A stretch of DNA of 64,000 nucleotides from Saccharibacillus nicotianae (lineage in GTDB: Bacteria > Bacillota > Bacilli > Paenibacillales > Paenibacillaceae): the NCBI RefSeq assembly GCF_042681745.1, contig NZ_JBHUGF010000011.1, forward strand, positions 434,001 to 498,000, read 5' to 3'. The notes under the pieces are model-generated. The model was not told the DNA's origin and did not search any database. It worked only from the letters and a program-made list of their open reading frames with translations. Below are positions 51,044-59,901 of this stretch, one piece after another. Each line of letters starts with the position of its first letter. Within the stretch, counting starts at the first letter, position 1. Position numbers and translations under genes: made by a program.

Positions 51044-51904
51044 TTAAGACGTACCTGCTTTGGTAATTTCCGCTTTTAGATTGGTCAGATCAGGCGCTGT
51101 GCCGAACCATTTTTGATAGATTTCAGCATATTTTCCATTTTCGATCACTGTTTGAATCGCAGGATCGATTTTGGCTTTGAGCTCACTATTTTTAGGGTAG
51201 ATCAATCCATAGTATTCTGAATTGAAATTGGTATTATCTGTGATACCGACTAATTTGTTATTTGGATTGTTTTTGATATATTCGCGTACGACAGCAATAT
51301 CGGCGACTACAGCATCTGCACCACCATTATCCAGTTCGAGCAAAGCTAATGTATTACTATCGAATTTTTTAAGATTAGTACTGTTTTGTCCCATGATTTT
51401 GGACATCAAAATATCCGCAGTAGTTCCGTTTTGCACAGCGACCGTTTTGTCTTTCAGATCGGTTGCACTTTTGATCGGGCTTCCTTCTTTGACCATAATC
51501 ATATTAGTCGATTCAAAATAAGGGATAGAGAAGGAGTACGTTTCTTTACGTTCATCGGTGATTGAGACAGCAGAGATACCTGCTTTGTACTCGGTTCCTT
51601 GTTTGACACTTTCCAGTAAAGTATCCCATCCAATATTAGTAACTTCGTATTTCACTCCAGCTTCTGCCATAACAGCCGCTAGAAAATCGATATCAAATCC
51701 TGACACTTTATCCAAATCCATAAATTCCATTGGAGCATATGAAGCATCTGTAGCTACTTTGATCGTCTCATCTCCTGTAGACGTTGCTGTGCCTGAATCG
51801 GTTGAAGCCGCAGGTACAGGGTCTTTTGCAGGCGGTGTACCGCAAGCAGCTAACATAATAACCATTATTAATGCGATCACAGGTAATAAATGAGTCTTTT
51901 TCAA
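51044..51904 (-). CDS. Amino acid ABC importer substrate-binding lipoprotein
   Basis: A 286-residue lipoprotein: signal peptide with lipobox LAAC (Cys21), a Ser/Thr/Pro-rich spacer, and a type II periplasmic-binding fold of the SBP_bac_3 family (IKVATDASYAPMEFMDLDKV, GFDIDFLAAVMAEAG, TDERKETYSFSIPYFES, LKDKTVAVQNGTTADIL). Binds a polar amino acid, perhaps arginine, cystine or glutamine; not decidable here. First gene of the operon; the hairpin after it may raise its level over the permease. Confidence 0.92.
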   Translation of the reverse strand: MKKTHLLPVIALIMVIMLAACGTPPAKDPVPAASTDSGTATSTGDETIKVATDASYAPMEFMDLDKVSGFDIDFLAAVMAEAGVKYEVTNIGWDTLLESVKQGTEYKAGISAVSITDERKETYSFSIPYFESTNMIMVKEGSPIKSATDLKDKTVAVQNGTTADILMSKIMGQNSTNLKKFDSNTLALLELDNGGADAVVADIAVVREYIKNNPNNKLVGITDNTNFNSEYYGLIYPKNSELKAKIDPAIQTVIENGKYAEIYQKWFGTAPDLTNLKAEITKAGTS

Positions 51905-52147
51905 ATCATAACCCCCTATTAATTTACTTTATATGATAAGTATATTAACAATAATAATGTAATATCTCAATAAATAAATCATTAATTGTTATATAAAGTT
52001 ACATTATAATAAAAAAATCTATTCTATCCTTTTTAGAAAATACAAATATTAACTAAAAAGAAAGAATAGATTACATGGGGATCGTATAATCAATCTATAT
52101 TTTGAGATAAATGAAAAGGATAAATCACAACCTTCTATATCTGCTAA

Positions 52148-52696
52148 TTAGCTAGTGGTGGTCGGTTGAAATACAACCTCTTCTACAGGCGTTACAGTAG
52201 CAAAGCGTTTATTCCATACGTTTTCATGATGCGCGATAATCTGATCGGCACGTAATACTTGACTATCCAGTGTACTTGTCCCGTTTTGGATAACAATATT
52301 GTGCTGATATCCTAGACTGTAAGCCGCTCGTAATGAGGTATCGATACAAAACTCAGTCTGTGCACCGGCGAAAATGATCTGTTCGATCTGATTGTTTTGA
52401 AGCCATGTCAATAGATCAGTCTTGTAAAAAGTATCCCATTTGGTTTTGCGGAATACAGGATCTTCTGACTGACGATCTAGCTTATGATGTATTTCCCATT
52501 CAGGTGTATCGACATATAAATCTTCACCTGCGGTATAACTGGTATGTTGAATAAAGATCACCGGACAATCGACCGTCCGAGCTTGGGCAATCAGTTGGTT
52601 AACCTTTTTGGTTAATTGATCACGCCCATACAGCGCATTTTCAGGTAGATCAAAAAAGATTTCTTGCATATCAATAATAAGTAATGCTTGTTTCAT
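52148..52696 (-). CDS. Isochorismatase-family cysteine hydrolase
   Basis: A 182-residue cysteine hydrolase. The catalytic triad is visible: Asp9 in LLIIDMQEIFF, Lys84 in FRKTKWDTF and Cys117 in GAQTEFCIDTSLRAAYSLGY. Substrates in this family range from nicotinamide to isochorismate and hydantoin products; this short stand-alone type is unassigned. ATG preceded by AGCGGAGGAATCTGA. Confidence 0.9.
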   Translation of the reverse strand: MKQALLIIDMQEIFFDLPENALYGRDQLTKKVNQLIAQARTVDCPVIFIQHTSYTAGEDLYVDTPEWEIHHKLDRQSEDPVFRKTKWDTFYKTDLLTWLQNNQIEQIIFAGAQTEFCIDTSLRAAYSLGYQHNIVIQNGTSTLDSQVLRADQIIAHHENVWNKRFATVTPVEEVVFQPTTTS

Positions 52697-52865
52697 TCAG
52701 ATTCCTCCGCTCTCTTGGGCATCATTTGCACTTATAGTATACCTTGAAAAGGATGTATATCGTATAAATCTCATTGGTATTTTATACAGAGTTATGGAAC
52801 AATATAATACATACAGCAAGTGAATCTTTTATTTATAATCTAATAATCAAAAGGTGGATATAAGA

Positions 52866-53813
52866 ATGAGTGAAGAACGTATCGAAATTAGCAAAAATGT
52901 ATTGATCGATTGTCTTGGACTGAAAGCAGGTGAATCGCTGGTTGTGGTAGCAGACGATAGCCGTAAACATCTCGCTGAATCTCTGTATGAAGCAGGCAAG
53001 CGATTAGGAGCCGAATCGATGCTGATGGTAATGCAAGAGCGTAGCAAATCAGGAGAAGAACCACCAGCATCGATCGCTACAGCGATGATGAATGCTTCTG
53101 TAGCGATCTGCGTGACACGCTATTCGTTAACTCATACGGCTGCACGCAAACAAGCTGCTGCCGCAGGCACACGCGTTGCAACAATGCCGGGCATTACAGA
53201 AGATATGTTTACACATGGAGCGATTACAGCAGAGTATGGCAAAGTCAAAGAATTAACCGAACATGTGACGGGCTTACTTACAAAAGCATCGACAGTACGT
53301 ATCGAAAAAGAAGGATACAGTCTATCGTTTTCTATAGAAGAACGTGAAGGTGTACCGAGCACTGGATTGTATCTGAATCCTGGGGAGTCGGGTAACTTAC
53401 CTTCTGGAGAAGCATATATTGCTCCAATGGAAGGAACCGCTCAAGGTCAGATCGTTATTGATGGTTCGATCGCTGGCATAGGAGCATTAGATTCTCCATT
53501 ATTACTTAATATTAGTGAAGGTCGTCTAGTCGCAGCAGAAGGGGATACTGGCGCTGAACTATTGCTAATGCTAGGTGATGGTGATGGACGCATATTAGGG
53601 GAATTTGGAATCGGGACTAATGACAAAGCACGTATTACAGGAATCGTATTAGAAGATGAAAAAGTATATGGGACGATCCATGTAGCTTTTGGTAGTAACA
53701 ATACATTTGGTGGAACCGTTGCCGCTGGTGTACATATTGACGCTGTTGTCCAAAAGCCAGATGTGTATCTGGATGATATTCTCATTATGCGTGCTGGCGA
53801 ATTGTTGGCATAA
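52866..53813 (+). CDS. Aminopeptidase-like protein (M29/AmpS related)
   Basis: A 315-residue protein that resembles the leucyl aminopeptidase/AmpS-like and 2,5-dihydroxypyridine dioxygenase group: ISKNVLIDCLGLKAGESLVV, TRYSLTHTAARKQAAAAGTR with IATMPGI-type loop, LPSGEAYIAPMEGTAQG and IGTNDKARITG...GTIHVAFGSNNTFGG, where metal ligands (Glu, His) are expected. Shorter than true M29 peptidases (about 410), hence substrate uncertain. ATG 52866 with AAAGGTGG before it. Followed by a terminator and then a PucR-type regulator. Confidence 0.82.
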   Translation: MSEERIEISKNVLIDCLGLKAGESLVVVADDSRKHLAESLYEAGKRLGAESMLMVMQERSKSGEEPPASIATAMMNASVAICVTRYSLTHTAARKQAAAAGTRVATMPGITEDMFTHGAITAEYGKVKELTEHVTGLLTKASTVRIEKEGYSLSFSIEEREGVPSTGLYLNPGESGNLPSGEAYIAPMEGTAQGQIVIDGSIAGIGALDSPLLLNISEGRLVAAEGDTGAELLLMLGDGDGRILGEFGIGTNDKARITGIVLEDEKVYGTIHVAFGSNNTFGGTVAAGVHIDAVVQKPDVYLDDILIMRAGELLA

Positions 53814-53825
53814 TGTATCCTGAAA

Positions 53826-53872
53826 GAGCGCTATTTCTTTGATGTATCCAAAGAAATAGTGCTACTTTTTTA
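53826..53872 (+). terminator. Terminator of the aminopeptidase-like gene
   Basis: AGCGCTATTTCTTTG (53827-53841) pairs with CAAAGAAATAGTGCT (53849-53863) with one G-T pair, then ACTTTTTT. Confidence 0.88.
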
Positions 53873-53965
53873 GGTTAGATAATATCTTATAATAGAAAGT
53901 ACAATATAGCCTATATATTGAAAATGCATAGAATAGCAACCATGATAAATACGGCGGTGAGCAAA

Positions 53966-55504
53966 ATGAGAACAGTAGAAATCACAATCAAAGAGTTACT
54001 GAATATGCCTTTATTGCAAGAGGCGCAAGTGATAAGCGGAGCCAAAGGTGTAGAGCGATACGTAAAGCAAATTGATATGCTCGAAGAGCCTTATACTATA
54101 AAAGATTATGCCACAGGAGCATTGATCTTTATCCATGCTTATACGATTCAACAACAGCCTGAAGTGCTAACCACTATCATAGAGCAACTGTATACAAGTG
54201 AAGCTGTAGGAGTAATGATCAAATCTTCACAGAAAATAGATTCTATGATAGAAGAAGCTAGATTACAAAGTAATGCTTATGAATTACCCATCATTATGAT
54301 ACCGGAACATATTTCCTATATGGATATCACGTATGCCGCTATAGAGCAGACCTTATATCGACAAGAAAAATTACTACATCGGTCTGAAGAAGCTTATCGT
54401 ACATTAACAGCAATGGTTCTTGAAAATATAGGTATCCAGGCTGTCAGTGATCATGTAGCAGGCTTATTAAAAGCCCCGGTGGCTATTATTGATCATAGTG
54501 AAGCCTTGATTGTCTCGTCTCCGATCGGTTGGGATTTTCGTCAGGCGCGTTATCCGGTACAGCGCAATATCAATATCGATCAGCGAAGTGTAGCTTATTT
54601 ATTAATAGATAAAGAACAATGGAATGCGATGGAAGAAGTAGGGATTGAACAAGCACGATTAGTATTAGCTCTTGAATTGATGCGTAATAAAATTATCGAG
54701 GACACCGAAAATCGATTGCGTGGTAATTTTATTGATGAATTGATGACTCCTCCTGCACCACCCCGTCATGAAGTAGAACAACGTGGACAGCAATTAGGAA
54801 TGAATCCTTTGCATTTATGGGAAGTGGCAGTGATTGAAGGAAGTGTAGCACCGGATGAAGAATGGATGACAAGGCTACTGTATCAAGAAGCGGCGAAGTA
54901 TAATATTCGTCCTCATATCGAATTTCGTAGCAATCGAGCGATTTTGTTTTTGCCTACTCCTCAAGGGAAAGTGACTTCATCTATCGATACAGAACAGTCT
55001 TCGATTCCCTGGGCAACGATTGTATTATCCTGGTTAAATGATCAGGACGGCAAATTAGCAGGTTATCGCTCGGGGATTGGACGACCCAAAGCATTATGGG
55101 ATATCCATGAAGGATTTAGTGAAGCACGTAATGCACTGACTATTTCGAGAAGATTAAGTGGAGAGACCGCTTTGACAGCGTACAAAGATATCGAAGTGTA
55201 TCATTTACTACGCGGTACTATGGATGAAAAAGGATTTGGTCTATTGTTCGACCGTAAGCTTGGTAAGCTAAAACAGTATGATGAAGAACACACGACTGAT
55301 TTATTACGTACCCTTTTTTTCTATCTGGAAAGCCGAAGTAGCTTAATCGAAACAGCCCGTCAATTATCTATTCATCGCAATTCTGTCAAATATCGGTTAG
55401 AACGTATTCGTGATATTACCGGATTCGATCTCAATGATGCTCATGAACAGTTTGTCTATCAGATGTGCTTGATATACTATTACCTACTAGAATATTCGGA
55501 ATAA
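53966..55504 (+). CDS. PucR-family transcriptional regulator
   Basis: A 512-residue PucR-type regulator: N-terminal PucR sensor domain (TIKELLNMPLLQEAQVISGA, DYATGALIFIHAYTIQQQPE), a middle GGDEF-like CdaR region (ALTISRRLSGETALTAYKDI) and a C-terminal HTH_30 helix-turn-helix (FFYLESRSSLIETARQLSIH, NSVKYRLERIRDITGFDL). PucR activates purine catabolism in Bacillus; other members control polyamine or amino acid use. Given the purine genes in the window a purine role is possible. ATG 53966 chosen with GGTGAGCAAA before it; earlier in-frame ATGs lack sites. Confidence 0.88.
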   Translation: MRTVEITIKELLNMPLLQEAQVISGAKGVERYVKQIDMLEEPYTIKDYATGALIFIHAYTIQQQPEVLTTIIEQLYTSEAVGVMIKSSQKIDSMIEEARLQSNAYELPIIMIPEHISYMDITYAAIEQTLYRQEKLLHRSEEAYRTLTAMVLENIGIQAVSDHVAGLLKAPVAIIDHSEALIVSSPIGWDFRQARYPVQRNINIDQRSVAYLLIDKEQWNAMEEVGIEQARLVLALELMRNKIIEDTENRLRGNFIDELMTPPAPPRHEVEQRGQQLGMNPLHLWEVAVIEGSVAPDEEWMTRLLYQEAAKYNIRPHIEFRSNRAILFLPTPQGKVTSSIDTEQSSIPWATIVLSWLNDQDGKLAGYRSGIGRPKALWDIHEGFSEARNALTISRRLSGETALTAYKDIEVYHLLRGTMDEKGFGLLFDRKLGKLKQYDEEHTTDLLRTLFFYLESRSSLIETARQLSIHRNSVKYRLERIRDITGFDLNDAHEQFVYQMCLIYYYLLEYSE

Positions 55505-55525
55505 TATAACAGGATGATACAATAC

Positions 55526-55574
55526 AATACCCGTAGAAAAGACAGACAATGATCTATCTTTTTCTACGGGTATT
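55526..55574. terminator. Bidirectional terminator
   Basis: AATACCCGTAGAAAA (55527-55541) pairs with TTTTTCTACGGGTATT (55559-55574). Between convergent pucR-type and LOG-family genes. Confidence 0.88.
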
Positions 55575-55593
55575 TATATGAGTTGTATTTGAT

Positions 55594-56178
55594 TTATGTC
55601 CAGGCAGAAGGGTCCCAGCGTAGATCAGAAGTGATCGGCATATCATGACTTACTTGTTCTAACAATGTATCGGCATCATCAGAGTAGACGAGACGACTTA
55701 ACGAAGACGCTTCTGAAAATCCTTCATGTACTGTATGTTGGATCAATTGGAGCAGAGGTTCATAATAACGATTGATATTGTATAATCCTAGTGGCTTGTG
55801 ATGAATCCCAATCTGTGACCAGCATAACACTTCAAATAATTCTTCCAGTGTACCAAGCCCACCTGGTAAAGCAATAAAAGCATCTGCCATTTCTTGCATC
55901 ATCGCTTTGCGTTCATGCATACTATCGACTCGAATTAATTGTGTTAGTCCTTGATGTCCTCGTTCGCCATGTAGCAATCCGGCAGGCATTATCCCCGTAA
56001 CTTTACCTCCTGCTTGTAAAGCAGCATCTGCCATAGCTCCCATCAATCCCAGTCGTGAACCTCCATAAATCAAATGAATCTGATGTTCAGCAATACGTTG
56101 ACCTAACCATGAGGCATATTGCAAATAATCACTATTGTAACCTGTGCCTGAACCTGCAAATACACATATTGATCTCAT
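55594..56178 (-). CDS. LOG-family protein (TIGR00730)
   Basis: A 194-residue Rossmann protein of the LOG group: SICVFAGSGTGYNSDYLQYA at the N-terminus, IYGGSRLGLMGAMADAAL, MHERKAMMQEMADAFIALPG and the diagnostic PGGLGTLEELFE. LOG enzymes split nucleoside 5'-monophosphates (cytokinin ribotides or AMP) into base and ribose phosphate, another potential purine link. ATG 56178 with AAGGAG ten bases before; GTG 56187 overlaps that site. Confidence 0.92.
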   Translation of the reverse strand: MRSICVFAGSGTGYNSDYLQYASWLGQRIAEHQIHLIYGGSRLGLMGAMADAALQAGGKVTGIMPAGLLHGERGHQGLTQLIRVDSMHERKAMMQEMADAFIALPGGLGTLEELFEVLCWSQIGIHHKPLGLYNINRYYEPLLQLIQHTVHEGFSEASSLSRLVYSDDADTLLEQVSHDMPITSDLRWDPSAWT

Positions 56179-56245
56179 AATATTCACTCCTTATGCAAGG
56201 TATACCTCTGTCTATTATATATACCCTTTATCAACACAATATAAG

Positions 56246-56275
56246 AAAAAGCCTTGAATGTATCCAAGGCTTTAT
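56246..56275 (-). terminator. Terminator of the SDR gene
   Basis: Minus-strand AAAGCCTTGGATACATTCAAGG closes to a CCTTG/CAAGG stem followed by CTTTTTC. Lies 45 bases beyond the stop. Confidence 0.78.
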
Positions 56276-56319
56276 TGTAAAAAAGATATCTTATTCACTT
56301 CTAGATAACAAAGTGTGTG

Positions 56320-57039
56320 TTATTGCGGATTATTCGTCCACAGACCAGCACTTTTCAGCAAGACACGAGAAGGTAATTTAAGTGCAGCTACAACCAATTC
56401 AGCCAAATCTTCCGGTTGCATCATGCGATCTTCGTCACCGATCGGTAGACCAGCATTTACAGCAAGTGGAGTATTTACAGTACTTGGTGTTAACGCAGTC
56501 ACACGAATATTAAATTTGCGTACTTCTTGCATTAACGATTCAGTCATACCGAGTACAGCAAATTTAGAAGCGCAATAAGCGGAACCTGTAGCGAATCCAC
56601 GTTCACCTGCGGTTGAAGCAATATTGATAATATCTCCGCTTTCTTGTGCGATCATACCTGGTAACAATTCATGAGTCACATAATACGTACCCATCAGGTT
56701 CACGCGTAGAATCTGTTCCCATTCTGCCGGGTCCATATCCACCATTTTGCCAAAGCTACCGATACCTGCATTGTTAATTAGAATATCTACACGTCCCAAA
56801 GAAGCCGCAAGCGAAGCAACCGCTTGACGTGCTTCTTCCGAGTTCCCGATATCTGCTGTCGCTGTAAATACTTGAATATCATAAGTAGAAGTCAATTCAG
56901 CTTTTAACTGTTCTAGATCAGAAGCTGTACGTGCAAGTAATCCTAATTGCACACCTTCTTTCGCAAGAGCTTCAGCAATCGCTTTACCGATTCCTTTACC
57001 TGCTCCTGTGATAATAGCTGTTTTATGATGAATATCCAT
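56320..57039 (-). CDS. Short-chain dehydrogenase/reductase (3-ketoacyl-ACP reductase-like)
   Basis: A 239-residue SDR: NADP-binding TGAGKGIGKAIA near residue 11, NNAGIG at 89, catalytic Ser (INIASTAGE), Tyr and Lys in SAYCASKFAVLG. FabG-type sequence but stand-alone, so the substrate is open; in Bacillus similar proteins are YmfI/FabG-like. ATG preceded by GGAGGATTTCATCT. Confidence 0.9.
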   Translation of the reverse strand: MDIHHKTAIITGAGKGIGKAIAEALAKEGVQLGLLARTASDLEQLKAELTSTYDIQVFTATADIGNSEEARQAVASLAASLGRVDILINNAGIGSFGKMVDMDPAEWEQILRVNLMGTYYVTHELLPGMIAQESGDIINIASTAGERGFATGSAYCASKFAVLGMTESLMQEVRKFNIRVTALTPSTVNTPLAVNAGLPIGDEDRMMQPEDLAELVVAALKLPSRVLLKSAGLWTNNPQ

Positions 57040-57223
57040 AGATGAAATCCTCCCAAATAATCGTATGATAGATTGCGTACTTATTATACTCTTCTAGACA
57101 CATACGGGCAAAATTAAACATATTACTTTTGAGAAAATGTAATAAAATCAGTTACAAATTCCGACAACTCCTATATACTGATATATTGTGGAATTTAATT
57201 CCTAGAAAGTGAAGGGATGCCTT

Positions 57224-57688
57224 TTGAATCAATACCATGTCCAGCTTGTTATCGAAAAGTTGCTACAGCGCGCGCATAGTAATGTACATGTTCTGACCAA
57301 AGAACATTTTCCAGGAGATCGTTCGGTAGGTGGAAAGTTCGGAATGAATAGCCGTACGATTACTTTATATATTCAGGAGATTCAGGAGCAGTGCACTGAA
57401 TTATTTGGATCATTACAGTATATAGAGCAGTATTTTCAGATTATATTTGCTCACGAATTAGGTCATGCTCATGACCCAATGTTAGAGATGCTCGCGGATG
57501 AATTAGAACGCTGTTCGGATTCTTTACAATCTGCTCGTATTTCTTTACGGATCGAAGAAAATGCGTGGGAATATGCACGTGATCTATTACCAGAAGTAGA
57601 ACCTTTTATTTTCCAGACGATTCTAGATCGTTCGCTTGAAGCGTATTATGATGCGTTGACTGTTCATCAGACGGGGAATATCGCATGA
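57224..57688 (+). CDS. Small HExxH protein, putative zinc metallopeptidase-like
   Basis: A 154-residue cytosolic protein with a perfect zinc motif in QIIFAHELGHAHD and a downstream EENAWEYARDLLP, where a third ligand Glu is likely, as in ImmA/IrrE-type peptidases (which cut repressors). No helix-turn-helix or signal peptide. TTG 57224 with GAAGGGATGC before it is favoured; the longest frame starts at GTG 57209. Function otherwise unknown. Confidence 0.7.
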   Translation: MNQYHVQLVIEKLLQRAHSNVHVLTKEHFPGDRSVGGKFGMNSRTITLYIQEIQEQCTELFGSLQYIEQYFQIIFAHELGHAHDPMLEMLADELERCSDSLQSARISLRIEENAWEYARDLLPEVEPFIFQTILDRSLEAYYDALTVHQTGNIA

Positions 57689-57724
57689 TCTTATGGCTAA
57701 CTTATTATCAACATACCATTATAA

Positions 57725-57771
57725 AAAGATAAATTAGAGACACGAACATGTGTACTGATTTATCTTTTTTT
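57725..57771 (+). terminator. Terminator after the HExxH gene
   Basis: AAAGATAAAT (57725-57734) pairs with ATTTATCTTT (57758-57767), then T-run. Confidence 0.78.
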
Positions 57772-57803
57772 GTTACACTAAATGCAAATGAGGAGGTGTA
57801 TTT

Positions 57804-58352
57804 ATGAAGTTCAAAGATCAATCCAAGCGTCGTGTTATTTTGTTTATAGCGATGTCTTTAGATGGATATATAGCAGATGAACAAGGGAGTGTAGAGTGGT
57901 TAGAACAGATTGAAGGGGAAGGTGATAACGGGTATACCGATTTTATAGACCAGATCGATACAATTTTTATGGGTAGACATACATATGAAGTTATTCAAGG
58001 GTTTGATATGCCTTTTCCATATCAGGATAAGCAGTGTTATGTATTTTCTCGTTCATCTCAGCAGGCAGATGAGTATGTTACTCATATTCAAGAAGAATTA
58101 ACATCATGGATACCACAGCAATTAGAACAATCAGGTAAGCATATCTGGTTAATGGGTGGCGGTCAGCTTGTTCATGAATTTTTGCAACATCATTGGATCG
58201 ATGAAATGATGATTACGATAGCGCCTGTGATGTTAGGTGCAGGAATCCCCCTTTTCCGAGAAGGATTCCCGACCTCATCATGGGTATTGAAAGAAACGCG
58301 TTCCTATGGACAATTAGTCACACTACATTATATTAAGCCTGACTTGCTGTAA
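57804..58352 (+). CDS. Dihydrofolate reductase-like (RibD C-terminal) protein
   Basis: A 182-residue protein of the RibD C-terminal/DHFR-like fold: VILFIAMSLDGYIADEQGSV, DTIFMGRHTYEVI, HIWLMGGGQLVHEFL and MMITIAPVMLGAGIPLF. NADPH reductase-type fold; similar stand-alone genes (YwjB, YyaP type) have no proven substrate. ATG with GAGGAGGTGTATTT before it. Its last 20 bases overlap the end of the convergent metY gene. Confidence 0.9.
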   Translation: MKFKDQSKRRVILFIAMSLDGYIADEQGSVEWLEQIEGEGDNGYTDFIDQIDTIFMGRHTYEVIQGFDMPFPYQDKQCYVFSRSSQQADEYVTHIQEELTSWIPQQLEQSGKHIWLMGGGQLVHEFLQHHWIDEMMITIAPVMLGAGIPLFREGFPTSSWVLKETRSYGQLVTLHYIKPDLL

Positions 58353-59625
58353 CCGCTTGCTCCAGATCGGCGATAATATCTGCAATATGTTCTGTTCCTA
58401 CCGACAAACGAATTAATTCTGGACGTACGCCCGCAGCCAGTTGTTGCTCTTCGGTCAACTGCTGATGGGTTGTACTGGCAGGATGAATAATAAGTGACTT
58501 GGAATCACCCACATTAGCTAGATGCGAAAATAATTGCACGTGCTCAATCAATTTCTGCCCAGCTTCAGCTCCACCACGAATTCCGAATGTTAGAATTGCT
58601 CCTTGACCTTTAGGCAAATATTTCTGCGCTAAATGATACGAAGGATGACTGGCTAGACCGGGATAGCTGACCCATTCGACTTGCGGATGTTGCTCTAGAA
58701 AAGCAGCCACTTGACTAGCATTTTCACTATGACGTTCCATCCGTAAATGGAGCGTTTCCAATCCTTGCAACAATAACCATGAGTTAAATGGAGCAATCGG
58801 AGCGCCTAGATCACGCATCAGTTGCACGCGAGCTTTGATAATATACGCAACTGCACCTACCGCTTCTGTGTACACCAATCCGTGGTAACTAGGATCAGGC
58901 TCTGTTAACCCTGGAAATTTACCATGGGCTGTCCAATCGAACTTCCCACTATCTACAATCACACCACCAATCGATGTACCATGACCTCCGATAAACTTGG
59001 TTGCTGAATGCACTACAATATCAGCTCCATGTTCAATCGGACGCAGTAAATAAGGGCTTGGAAATGTATTATCGACAATTAGTGGAATACCATGTTCATG
59101 TGCAATCGCAGCGACTGCTTCGATATCCAGTACATTACCAAGTGGATTGCCTACCGTTTCAGCATAGAGTGCTTTGGTATTTTCGGTAATCGCTGCTCGG
59201 AACGTCTCAGGATCATCCGAATCGACAAAAGTCACCTGGATACCAAGCTTCGGTAATGTATTTGCAAATAAATTATATGTACCTCCATAGATGCTAGCGG
59301 CAGATACAATATGATCGCCAGCGCTTGCAATATTAAGAATAGAGAAAGTGATTGCTGCTTGACCTGATGCGGTAGCCAATGCACCTGCACCGCCTTCGAG
59401 AGCAGCTATTCGTTGTTCAAATACATCTGTGGTTGGGTTCATCAGGCGAGTATAAATATTGCCGGATTCTTTCAGCGCAAATAGATCAGCCGCATGTTCA
59501 CTATCACGGAATCCATAAGAAGACGTCTGATATAGCGGTACTGCTCTTGAAAAAGTAGTCGGATCGATTTCTTGTCCTGCATGAATAGCAAGTGTCTCGA
59601 ATGAAAAAGGTTGATGTTCAGACAT
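58333..59625 (-). CDS. metY: O-acetylhomoserine sulfhydrylase
   Basis: A 430-residue PLP enzyme (Cys/Met metabolism family): FETLAIHAGQEIDPTTFSRA, YTRLMNPTTDVFEQRIAALE, AETVGNPLGNVLDIEAVAAI, PLP lysine in VVHSATKFIGGHG and the C-terminal LSVGTEHIADIIADLEQA. It makes homocysteine from O-acetylhomoserine and sulfide. No S-box (SAM riboswitch) was found upstream, unlike many Bacillales methionine genes. ATG after AAAGGAGATTTGAGC. Overlaps the DHFR-like gene end by 20 bases. Confidence 0.93.
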   Translation of the reverse strand: MSEHQPFSFETLAIHAGQEIDPTTFSRAVPLYQTSSYGFRDSEHAADLFALKESGNIYTRLMNPTTDVFEQRIAALEGGAGALATASGQAAITFSILNIASAGDHIVSAASIYGGTYNLFANTLPKLGIQVTFVDSDDPETFRAAITENTKALYAETVGNPLGNVLDIEAVAAIAHEHGIPLIVDNTFPSPYLLRPIEHGADIVVHSATKFIGGHGTSIGGVIVDSGKFDWTAHGKFPGLTEPDPSYHGLVYTEAVGAVAYIIKARVQLMRDLGAPIAPFNSWLLLQGLETLHLRMERHSENASQVAAFLEQHPQVEWVSYPGLASHPSYHLAQKYLPKGQGAILTFGIRGGAEAGQKLIEHVQLFSHLANVGDSKSLIIHPASTTHQQLTEEQQLAAGVRPELIRLSVGTEHIADIIADLEQAVTASQA

Positions 59626-59812
59626 AAGCTCAAATCTCCTTTAATCAAATAGAATAGGTGAATAGAGGCTGTCGAATCAGAGGTGTTATTCATTCTCAAT
59701 TTTACCTATTTTCGCATGATCTGATGTAATATTCAATCTTAATTTTATAATTCCTATAAAAATAGTATGAATTTATAAAGTGGTCATTGTTAAATAAAGT
59801 AGATAAACAATA

Positions 59813-59855
59813 TACCAAAAAACCTCAACGATAATTGGCGAGTTTTTTTGGTATA
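59813..59855. terminator. Terminator between metY promoter region and Rieske gene
   Basis: ACCAAAAAACCTC pairs with GAGTTTTTTTGGT; weak GC core but long A/T flanks, functional mostly for the minus-strand oxidoreductase gene that ends at 59902. Confidence 0.55.
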
Positions 59856-59901
59856 TGTCTATACGATAATCACAAGAGAATAATCAACAGCATAGATTGA
59901 A

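Noticed and set aside
59626..59812. Possible S-box (SAM riboswitch) upstream of metY
   Set aside because: None of the conserved S-box blocks is present in this interval.
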